From NCBI RefSeq assembly GCF_048544455.1, contig NC_133537.1, forward strand, positions 19,343,541 to 19,407,540: a stretch of 64,000 nt of DNA, written 5' to 3'. Both the position numbers and the translations under genes were made by a program. This document shows, in pieces, positions 54,974 through 64,000 of the stretch; the first letter of the stretch is position 1; each line of letters opens with the position of its first letter. Origin of the DNA: Silene latifolia. Taxonomy: Eukaryota; Streptophyta; Magnoliopsida; Caryophyllales; Caryophyllaceae. Under the pieces are notes generated by a model. It was given only the letters and a program-made list of their open reading frames with translations, had not been told where the DNA came from and made no database searches.

Positions 54974-56738
54974 TGATGCGTGTCATTTATATGATGTTTT
55001 ACACCCTATTTTACACGCATTTCAGAGCTCAATTGAGTAGTTTATGCTACTATTTCCCTTGTTTCGTGTATTTCTTCCTTTTCTTATGATTTTGTAGGAA
55101 TATGAAGATTTCAGTGGAAAATAATCTGAATCCGTCCCTAAGTACTTAGCATTGCATTTGACATGGAGTATTGACTCGAGGAATGAGCTTGGTGCGCGTT
55201 TCAAGGCCTAAAGATAGCAAAAGCAAGGGTGCGTACGAGTTTAACAAGCAAAGAAGCATTTCACGTTATTGCAGCCTCGTTCAGATGGCCATATCTCGAG
55301 TTCTAGAGCAGATAATCGAGTTATTCCAATTGGAGGTGAAAGCTTATCCTCTTAGCTTTCCAACGCCGTGTAGAACGCCTGATTTGACCAAGTAACGAAG
55401 AAATGGCAGCTGTTTTAAGATCGTTGCGCGCTGCAGGAATCGTCAGAATGCAATTCTGTACAGCACCCTTGGTCGATCGACTGATGACCTTGGTCGATCG
55501 ACTTGAGCACGATTATCAGAAGCTACTGTACAGCGGAGGTTGGTCGATCGACTAACCTGTGTGGTCTATCGACTGCTATTTTAATCTGACGCACATTAAA
55601 GACGAGATTAGAAGCCCAATTGTAATTAGGTTTTCGAGTAGGGTTTTACGTGACTCTCTTATTTAACGTAACCCCTGTCTACCTTTTAATCATCATTCAT
55701 TAGCTTAGAATAGACAGTTCCTATTATACATTCATTATTCGTAGTTTAGAATAAAGCTCGCATCTTATTTACTTTCGGATTCATCTTGTTCCCTTGCCTC
55801 GGTAATTCTACTCTTTAATTCTAGTATTGTTTTTATTCGCTTCAGTAGTATTAATTCTTGCTAGATAGAATCCCAAAGCCAATTTAACGTTTCATGTTAA
55901 TTGTTTGTTTAGTTATTTTAATTATGAAATCATTTGCTTATTTCGTCAATTCTACTGTTGTTGTTATCACCGTTATGTCTAGCTAAATCAACCCCGCTAA
56001 GATGTAGGGGATCTATGGCGTAGATGGCAATTAGAATAGGTGACCTCGCATTAGGGCTTGGTCGATCGACTGGCTTATCTAGTCGGTCGACTGAGCCGGT
56101 TGGTCGATCGACTGGGGTAGCTGGTCGATCGACTGACTTCGCGTCTGGTTTTGCTTTGTTTGTTTCGTTAAGTGCTTTATCTTTCAATGAGACCGAGAGG
56201 AGACTTGATAGATGCTTAAACTTGACCATCCCGTAGATCGAGAGATAGGAATGGACAATAATTAACGAATTAAAACGACTAAATTGCTAAGATCGAGAGA
56301 TAACGTGATTTAGTTTGCATTAGGAATCATTAATCAAGAACGAGAGTTAGTATTAATGAGACTTAGGGAATAGTAGCATAGGCCGAGAGGTAGCTACTAT
56401 TTAACATGGACCGAGAGGACTTGTTTTCCCCATCCTTCGCGACCGTATTTCGAAAGTTACCTAGGATTATATGCCATCGCAGCTATAGTGAACCGACCGT
56501 CTTAGTATTTCTTTTATCATTGTTTACCGTCTTTATTTACTTTTACTTGTTTATTTAATTTATGTTATTAGAATTAGTTATAACTCTCATCAAAACCCCC
56601 ACATTTGCTACCCTTAGACTAAAATAGAAAGCAACTATTATCTCCCTACCTCCCTGTGGATCGACCCTTACTACCGCTTGCTAGTTGTAGTTCGGAATTT
56701 ATAAATATTATTTTTGGTACTCACTTCGACAGGTATCA
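54974..56738 (+). repeat. Element B 3' LTR
   Basis: Palindrome arrays at 55470-55577 and 56059-56136. Most units read TTGGTCGATCGACTG. Nearly identical to the 5' LTR outside those arrays. Confidence 0.92.
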
Positions 56739-56743
56739 GTATG

Positions 56744-58188
56744 ATCTCTCTCTAAATCCAAATACTCTCATCCATGTTTAATTTTTCGCATGCATTTAGT
56801 TAGAAATTCACATAGTTGCATTCATATAGGATTGCATTAGATTTCAAATTTGTAATATATTGTCACATTTAGCCATTGCATTCACTTAGCATACCTTGCA
56901 TTGTAATTTAAATATTGCATATAGAATAAAGCATGCATTGCATTCTTATTTTAAAAGCACAAAAAATTGAAAAATGACAAAAATCAACAAAAACATGTTC
57001 TTTTATTTCCCCTAAATGCCCTCCCATGTCTATAAATAAGTGTGGGGAGGGCCAAAAAAAAAAAACCCAAAAAACATGCATTTTCATTTTTAATTTCTTC
57101 CACACATTTATTTCCATTTGGAAGTAATGTAAATAAATAAGTGTGGGGAGGAAATTCATATATTCAAAACATCAAAAATATGTCTTTTTAATTTTCAAAA
57201 ACAAAAATCCCAAAAACATGTTATTTTTATTTTCAAAAATCAAAATTCCAAAAATATGTTCTTTTCTTTTTCTTATTCACTCCCTATGCTTTTGTCCATT
57301 GAGGACAATGTACATCTCAAGTGTGGGGAGGGAAATATCCACTCTTGTTAGGGCATAGACGTGTCTCATGTGTTGCAATAAGAAATGGGTTACGATGTGT
57401 CGGCAATTCTTGATTTGAACTCCACATATCCAAACGGTGCTTGCACCAATCCCGTTTCGACCTACTCCCTAGCCCCGTTACAACCCTTTGTTTCATATTG
57501 TGTGCATTATACCATTGTTTGCATCTCATTGGGCATAGGACGGTCTTACACATTAGATTGCGGGCACGTTTTCGCTAGTCGAGTTAGGAGAGTGATTTTG
57601 GTTACTATTTGTCACAAAAATCACCTTGTTCTTTCATTGAGTGACGAGTGAAAACCGTGAGGATGTCGTTGCCTAGGTCCCCTTAGTCATGGGTCTTTAT
57701 TGTTGAATCTCGTATCGGTTTAGTAATTCTCGGCGGACTTGCCTACTTCCCCTTACCCCGCTCTTGAATTTGTTTCTCGGGCATTGGTCACACTAGGGTT
57801 GCTTGAGCCATGCTTAGGGAGTTGGCACCTCAATTGGCACTTCTGAGACGGTACTCTCGATCAAGACCGTGGTTCGTTGTTTGAAAAATACGGCCACTTA
57901 GATGAGGAAAGTGGACCATTTTGTTACATGCATTCTATTGTTTGATTATGTGCTTTCATGATAGATGCATCGCAATTTTGTAGCAAGACCCAACTTGCCT
58001 TGCAATAGGGCACTCTTCCCTCATGGGTGTCAAATTGTGAGTTGAAGGGGCGTTGAGTGCGCTAATACTCATTCGGCTATTATCTTTAGAATAATTGAGT
58101 GATGCTTATATTGTGCACGCACTCTCAATGGTAACTATGGTTGTCTCTTGTGCATTGCCTTTGGACTTACTCGAGGACGAGTAAAGCT
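56744..58188 (+). other. Element C 3' non-coding region
   Basis: After the element B insertion. Three AAGTGTGGGGAGG-like copies (57040-57051, 57140-57151, 57320-57331) resemble the functional purine tract at 58189-58204. Otherwise AT-rich and non-coding. Confidence 0.7.
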
Positions 58189-58204
58189 TTAGTGTGGGGA
58201 GGTT
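58189..58204 (+). promoter_or_regulatory. Element C polypurine tract
   Basis: TTAGTGTGGGGAGGTT directly before the 3' LTR. It lies after GAGGACGAGTAAAGC, which parallels GAGGACAATGTACATC before the copy at 57320. Confidence 0.82.
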
Positions 58205-60314
58205 TGATATGTGATTAGTTTACACCTTTTTACTTCCCATTTTCCATGCGTTTCAACCTCCTTAGCACAGTTTTAGCTTCCTTTCGCTCATCTTTTGTCC
58301 TTTTATTCCATGTACCGCCATATTACGGTTCCCCGTGATCTTTTGCAGGGAATTAGCCTCGAAAAAGGGAAGACGGAATGAAACCCGAGTGAAAGGCTAA
58401 CCCGTGCTAGCTTGAGAAGAAAAAGGGGTGAAGAATGCTGAGAAGAGTGTTCTGCCGGCAGACCGGCAGCCGGTCTGGCCACCGGCAGAACACACCCCCA
58501 CAATGCCAAGAAAAATGAAGAAGGAAGCTGAAGGCTGTGTTCTGCCGGCAGGCCAGCAGCCGGTCCACCGGTAGAACACAGCAGCTAGAGTTGGTTTAGA
58601 ATTAGAGAAGAAAAAGAGTTTGGCCTCGCTACCGGTAGACACACCGGCAGCCGGTCAACCGGCAGAGCACATCACAATGAAACATTCGAAGACCTGAAGA
58701 CAGTGTTATACCGGCAGGCCGGCAGCCGGTCCACCGGCAGAACACACTTGCCAGCTATTTCCAAAATTTCGAGTTTATTTGACCTTGCTGCCGGTAGGCG
58801 CACCGGCAGCCGGTCCACCGGCAGAACGCAGCAACAGGCGGATTTTGGGCTTTTCTCCTCTTTTCTCCTCTTTTCTTCTTAATCTTTTGAAAGACTATAA
58901 ATACCCCCCCCCCCCCCTAACCATTTGTACACACAACCCTAGACCTAAATTAATTTCCTTTTCCAAGTTTGAATCTTGCTAATTACATTACTAATCTTTC
59001 CTTAATTAGAACAAGTTCTTCAATTATTCAGTAGTAGAAATTGGGTTGTAAGAAGATTGAAGGTTCCTCCTTCTTTATTGTTCAATCAAAATTCTTTTCT
59101 TGCATTTGAGTTGGTATTATTTCTCTTCCTAATTTCATTTGTTTACATTTGCTTTTCCATTAAGTTTTGTTTAATTGTTTGTGTTAAATTTCCATCATTG
59201 TTGTTTGATTGTTGTTATTTTCACTCTTGTTCATCTTTCCTTTGTTCACCTTTGTTATTTACATCAAAGATCGAGTCTTTGATTTCCTTGTGCTAAAGAT
59301 TGAATCTTTGGGTTACTTGAGTTAAAGGTTGTGTCTTTTAGTTTAATCATCCTCATTATTAGACTAAATTATCTTTGTTCTTTAATTATTGTTGGATTTT
59401 TGCATGTTTAGAAGTAGAATTCATCCTCCCATTATGTTTATGCTTAAAGACTCCATCTGTGTTGCTTTTCTTGCTTTTAGAAACATGATTAGTGAGTAGT
59501 CTTTCACTAGGACTCGGTTTGACCCAACATGATTAGCTTCACTAATTGAATCTCATAAAGGTTAATTATTTGGGGAAATTGGTGAGGGTAGTTTAGAGGA
59601 ATGACATGGTTTAAGGATTGATTTTTGGGTAGTGTCGACTTGTAACCCTTGTCCACCAACGAGAGTTGGTTAGGTTGTAATTTGGATACCCGAGAATTGG
59701 TCTTATCACTAACCTAGGTTGAGACTGAAAGGGAGAACCAAGGGAGGGTACCTCTAGACTAACGTTTGAAATCGACCCTCGAGAGAGGGAGTGGGATGAC
59801 CCGGATTTTGATGAGTACTTAATGACCTTGACCGATTTCTCGACCTCCTTGGAAAAGTGCACATTTTTGGGGTTGTCGATTGTTGAGTTAAAGATTCCGA
59901 CCTTTGAACCCGAGAGGGGGGTTGGTGGGTAGTGCTAGTGTCCTATTTCGAACCCGAGAGGGGGGTCTTAGGCGAATTAGAGCCATCTCCTCCTCACCTA
60001 GCTACCCTTATGATTGGCCTAGGGATTTAATTGTGTGAAGTTATGAATTGTTTTGGGAAGAACCGAGTCTTAGGCTTTTAAATTATTTGATTTACATCTT
60101 ATCATTTCATCTTGCTCATTTACCTATTTCTTATTTAGTTTGCATTTCACTTTGTTTTAGGTAGTTTTAGTATAACAAACTCATCCCTTATTGCCGACTT
60201 AGCTAAACGATAGGATTAGAACAATTAGTAATCTTTTCAACTCCTTGTGGGATCGACCCTCTATTTTGCACAACGATAAATCGTGCACTTGCGAGGTATA
60301 GCTTGACACCATCA
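58205..60314 (+). repeat. Element C 3' LTR
   Basis: 2110 bp with the five-unit hairpin array at 58446-58828 and TATAAATA at 58896-58903. The C-run after the TATA box is longer than in the 5' LTR. Confidence 0.93.
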
Positions 60315-60319
60315 TACTC

Positions 60320-61822
60320 CAAACGGATGTAGACTCCTGGGACCTCTATTTTGATGGGGCATCAAATTTAAGAGGATTTGGAATAGGAGTGTTGCTCATT
60401 TCCCATGATGGTGAGCATACACCAATCTCTGTCAAACTCGACTTCGAGGTGACAAATAACGCTGCAGAATACGAAGCCTGTCTCATTGGATTGCAAGCGG
60501 CATTAAGTTTAGCCATCATGAATCTTCAAGTACATGGGGATTCATCTTTGATCATCAATCAAATTACGGGATCTTGGAAAATCCGAAGCGAAAGCTTGGC
60601 ACCTTATCAAGCCAGAATAGACCAAGTTGCCCAATTCTTCGATCAAGTGACCTACCTACATCTACCTCGAGAAGAAAATCAATTTGCAGATACTCTTTCA
60701 AAACTTGCATCTTTGATTAATATGCCGGATAGCATGGTAGAAATGCCTTTATGCATCAAACGACGATCAGAGCCAGCTTATGTGCACCAAATCACCGATG
60801 AAGAGGAAATTACAGAGGAACCTTGGTTCCAAGCAATCCTAAACTTCAAGCTCAATGGCACCTATCCACTAGCAATGGACAAAAGGGGACAACGCGCTAT
60901 CCGCTTGCTAGCTTCCCAATACGTTCTCATGCAAGGAGAACTATACAAAAGAACACCTCTTGGTGTAATCCTACGTTGTCTTGATCATTCACAGGCACAG
61001 AAAGTGATGGAAGAAGTCCATGATGGAGAACGTGGCCCTCACATGAGAGGACCCATAATGGCGAAGAAAATCATACGTTATGGGTATTATTGGACCACGA
61101 TGGAATCTGATTGCATCAAATATGTAAGACATTGCCATAATTGCCAAATCTTCGGGAATGTGCAACATGTCCCTCTTTCATTGCTTTACGCCATGACATC
61201 TCCCTGGCCATTTTCTGCTTTGGGAATTGACATCATCGGCAAGATCACTCCAGCCGGAACAGGAGGTCACTGTTTCATCCTAGTAGCATTCGATTATTTC
61301 ACCAAGTGGGTAGAAGCGGCTTCTTACACCAGTCTTACAGCAAAAAACGTGGCAAAGTTCATACAAACCAACATTATCTGTCGATATGGTTGCCCACATG
61401 AGATCATCAGTGACAATGGATCACATTTCTAAGGTGAGACTAAACAATTGCTAGCCAAGTACAAAATTAAGCATCACCACTCCTCGCCATATAGACCACA
61501 AACCAATGGCGCGGTAGAGGCAACAAACAAAAATGTTGTCACGATTCTCAAGAAAATGATTGACAACTATAGAGATTGGCCAAGCAAGATACTCTTTGCT
61601 TTATGGGGATACCGTACATCTGTTAGGACGCGCACTGGGGCCACCCCTTTCTATTTGACCTACGGCATGGAAGTTGTACAACCAGTCGAGCTAGAAATAC
61701 CATCCTTTTGTATTTTACTCGAAAGTCAAATCCCAGAAGCCGAGTGGAAAAGGGATAGATATGAAGAACTCATCCTCCTGGATGAACGAAGGTTACGTGC
61801 ATTACACAATGTGCAAACATAC
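60320..61822 (+). pseudogene. Element D pol, archaeal-type RNase H and integrase
   Basis: Resumes in frame after element C. The archaeal-type RNase H shows LYFDGASN, NNAAEYEACLIGLQAAL, VHGDSSLI and ENQFADTLSKLAS, keeping all four acidic residues. Integrase then shows the CHNCQIFGN zinc site, ALGIDIIGKI, IISDNGSHF and NGAVEATNKNV for the D,D,E triad. A TAA at 61430 falls right after the second Asp. The C-terminal part is cut at 61823 by element E. Confidence 0.9.
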
Positions 61823-64000
61823 TGTGGACAAGGCCCTCGGGAACTGCGTCCGCGGGATCCACACTAGGCATAATCGACTCGAGGTTCTTTCGAATCGAAT
61901 TAAGACATATTAGAGTCGCCACCAAGTTTTTTGGGAACTTGGAACCGTTCAAGTCAACTTTACACCTTTCATCGAAAAGCATAAAGCCAATCTACTACGA
62001 GTGATTAAAGATAAAGACTTGTACCCTATATCACTCGATTTGAATGACTCTCGTAATCCAATGGTATTTAGACGGATCCACAAACCACAGATCTTGAGTA
62101 AGGGGTGAGGGTACGTGTTAGGAAGCCCATAAGGACACCTAACCCCGCCCGTCGATAACGGCCTCTACTAAGTCAAGTGTCGGAGTTCAAACAAGGTCAT
62201 AGCTACTACGATATATGATATGCAAATATCGTTTTAAAACCCTAACATGTGACAACAATTTCTATGTCGTTTAATGCATGAATACTAACCTTGTCAAAGT
62301 TGTTTTAGCATGTTGGTTGATTTGAAATAAAAGATGCGCAAACACGGCTTAGGAGGAATGGGGGAGCCATTGGGATCTATCCTATTACAACCCAGGCATT
62401 TCATGCCGACACAACGAGAAATAAATTACAACTCAATCTAATTACAACAACTATCGTAATTACTTTGACTCAGATTACAATACAAACTAACAAAATACAA
62501 CTTAAACTATTAAGTCTTAACAAATAAAATAAATGTAAACACAAAGGCTAAAACTAAGTTAGATTGATTAATGATGTTAGCCGATTTATTAATTAGTAAA
62601 CAAATTAGACTAGAATTAAACTAATTAAATTAAATTAAACAAATACAAAGGTTTGAAATAAATTAGGTACAACTTATTGATTAAATTGAACCCAACTCAT
62701 TAAAATTATTCACCAATCCATATTTATTAAAATAGGATTAGTAAACAATTAAAGAAACAAAAGAAGAAAAGAAATCAAAACTGGCAGACCCGTGCAGTGC
62801 ACGGATCAGAAGTCAGAACAGACCCGTGCAGTGCACGGTTTTTGTAGAAAACAAAGTTAATTGCATTTTAATTTCGAAATCAGCAAAATAAATTACGGAA
62901 AAAATCACTAAATTAAATTTACATATTTTGAACCTTAAAAAATAATAAAAACAAAATTTACAATATTAGAAACAAGTAAAACAAATTAAAGGTTAATTAA
63001 TTATAAATTAAATTAAATAATTACGAACTAGGTTAAAAACAAATCTAATTTGTCAACGAGTGCAAATGGAAAGGTGTTAAGCACGCACTTCCATGCTAGC
63101 GAGAAAATTAGTGAAAAGAGAGATGCGTTCAATTAAGTTATAGAATTGTTAATCGATTTTTAAAGCTATGTCGATGTACCCTAATGTGTCTAATTAGGTT
63201 ATTAAATTAATTTAATGTCATCTAAATACGTCGTAGGTTAACAATCAGAGGTTAAACTAACATACAACGGGTCCTAGGGTATGTCGATTTGGCCGAAACA
63301 ATAAGGGGATCAAAAGCGAAGAGCGAAGTTAGACAACTCGTTTTATTTATGCCCTACCTTGAACACGAGGATATGTAAATGAGACGGGGGTGTACGACCG
63401 ACTGAAGTAGCGGTTTATTTTCCCATCTCAAGTCAACGCGGGTGTTCATGGTGGTACTTTAACTCATACTCGGACTAACTAGTTTCATAGTTAATTTAAA
63501 ACAATCGATAAACAAAACGAAAACAAACAAAAAACAAACTATAAAAAAGGCATAAAAAAAACGAAATAAAAAAGGAGAGAAAAGGGGATTTGATGCACCC
63601 TCAACCTACATGTATCGTTGACACCGTCTTGGGTCGTAATCGATGGTAGATTTTATCTCGAGAGGCCGTCGTCGACGAAGAATAAAGCAAACACGCGTTT
63701 TGGAAAGTTTCTGGACAGCGATTTTAAAACAGTGATATCTCCCTCGTTTCACGACGAAAATTCGATCCGAAAGATGTTTTGGAAACTAGAAAGAGAGGAG
63801 AACAAGGATCTTAAAGCAACCCCCGCTCGTTTTGGGTTATTGGGCACGAAAAACGAGCACAAACAGAACTGGACAGACAAGAGTAAACCGCGAAAACAGA
63901 GTGTTATTTCACTCTGTTTTTCGAGGGATCTCGTGTACTCTCAAGGGCAATTTGGCTCGTAAATCTTTGTCTAATGTGTAGATGGATGTTATGTGGTTAA
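61823..64000 (-). mobile_element. Element E: Tat-type LTR, partial, inverted
   Basis: Starts TGTGGACAAGG in the middle of D's integrase. On the plus strand it runs through blocks also found in the family D LTR in the same order: AGTCGCCACCAA, GGGTGAGGGTACGT, TTAGGAAGC, CACCTAA(C/T)CCCGCCCG, CCTAACATGTGA. Overall identity is too low for the same family. It is therefore the 3' end of a related minus-strand LTR. The rest, and the second TSD, lie outside the window. A 115-codon plus frame at 63618-63962 is probably chance. Confidence 0.65.
62790..62838. repeat. Palindrome pair in element E
   Basis: CCGTGCAGTGCACGG, an exact palindrome around a central G, occurs at 62790-62804 and 62824-62838, each preceded by AGAC. 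A weak minus-strand TATA-like sequence lies about 60 bp downstream in element orientation (near 62721-62730). Confidence 0.8.

Larger units (their letters stand above)
48816..56738 (+). mobile_element. Element B: non-autonomous Athila-type element
   Basis: LTRs of 1763 and 1765 bp (TGATGCGTG to GGTATCA), TSD GTATG (48811-48815, 56739-56743), tRNA-Asp primer site and purine tract. The 4.4-kb interior has one long frame, zinc knuckle plus protease, and no capsid, RT, RNase H or integrase. It must be replicated by another Athila element. LTR differences cluster in the palindrome arrays; the rest is nearly identical, so it is young. Confidence 0.92.
33997..60314 (+). mobile_element. Element C: Athila retrotransposon with two nested insertions
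   Basis: LTRs of 2093 and 2110 bp (TGATATGTG to CACCATCA), TSD TACTC (33992-33996, 60315-60319), a tRNA-Asp primer site, and gag, protease, RT, RNase H and integrase in Ty3/Gypsy order. An Athila ORF1-type gene lies in the position after pol. A deleted Tekay element (39790-43994) and element B (48816-56738) are inserted in it. Without them it would be about 14.2 kb. Confidence 0.93.
25042..64000 (+). mobile_element. Element D: Tat/Ogre-type Ty3/Gypsy retrotransposon (nest host)
   Basis: Begins TGTAGATACC at 25042 with an LTR that ends CTACA at 29808. It then has a tRNA-Arg primer site, gag, RT, RNase H, an archaeal-type RNase H and integrase. The archaeal RNase H between RNase H and integrase is the hallmark of the Tat lineage. 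It is interrupted by an inverted solo LTR (25354-27726), element C (33997-60314) and element E (from 61823). The 3' end lies outside the window. The base before the LTR (ATACC, 25037-25041) cannot yet be matched to a second copy. Confidence 0.9.

Noticed and set aside
63618..63962. 115-codon plus-strand frame in element E
   Set aside because: Antisense to the LTR, no recognised domain.

Overview
The window is plant nuclear DNA, almost certainly from a eudicot. It is AT-rich, carries one intronless type I (M-alpha) MADS-box gene, and is otherwise built from plant LTR retrotransposons (Athila, Tat, Tekay and Copia lineages), a TRIM and several MITEs. The lineages resemble those of Caryophyllales genomes, but that is a weak impression and no species is claimed.

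Layout. 1-4596: intergenic DNA with a short hairpin MITE (1186-1305), two copies of one MULE-type MITE with perfect 9-bp target-site duplications (TSDs) (2441-2678, 3967-4241), and the left part of a hAT-like element. 4597-12120: a complete minus-strand LTR element ('element A', TSD AGTAA) inserted in that hAT-like element. It has Tekay-like ends and an initiator-Met primer site, but carries only a decayed Athila ORF1-type gene. 12126-14711: the rest of the hAT-like element, a fold-back element and intergenic DNA. 14712-19429: a minus-strand Copia element (TSD TTTGA) with non-TG/CA LTR ends and a frameshifted gag-pol. 19670-20738: a TRIM (TSD ACCTT). 20744-23095: intergenic DNA and the MADS gene, the only host protein gene recognised. 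23480-25041: two related LTRs abutting in inverted orientation.

From 25042 to the right end everything belongs to one nest. A Tat/Ogre-like element ('D', plus strand) starts at 25042. Its 5' LTR is split by an inverted solo LTR of its own family (25354-27726, TSD GTAAT). Its pol is split between RNase H and the archaeal-type RNase H by a 26-kb Athila element ('C', 33997-60314, TSD TACTC). C is itself split in RT by a deleted Tekay chromovirus (39790-43994, TSD GGTCT), and downstream of its ORF1 by a non-autonomous Athila-type element ('B', 48816-56738, TSD GTATG). B keeps only a zinc-knuckle/protease ORF. D's integrase is cut at 61823 by a further Tat-type LTR ('E', minus strand) that runs off the window.

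The main unexplained signal is shared by unrelated families. A, B, C, D, E and the TRIM each carry their own short GC-rich palindrome, usually in closely spaced pairs or arrays. One array lies about 20-200 bp upstream of the putative LTR TATA box, and in A-D further copies lie downstream or inside the element. In B copies even fall inside the open reading frame. The TRIM adds a striking case: its two 174-bp LTRs differ at only two bases, and those two pair with each other in a palindrome around the TATA box. Decay by C-to-T nonsense mutation, long inverted LTR repeats and CAG/CTG-biased LTR divergence fit heavily methylated, siRNA-targeted heterochromatin; that last step is inference.
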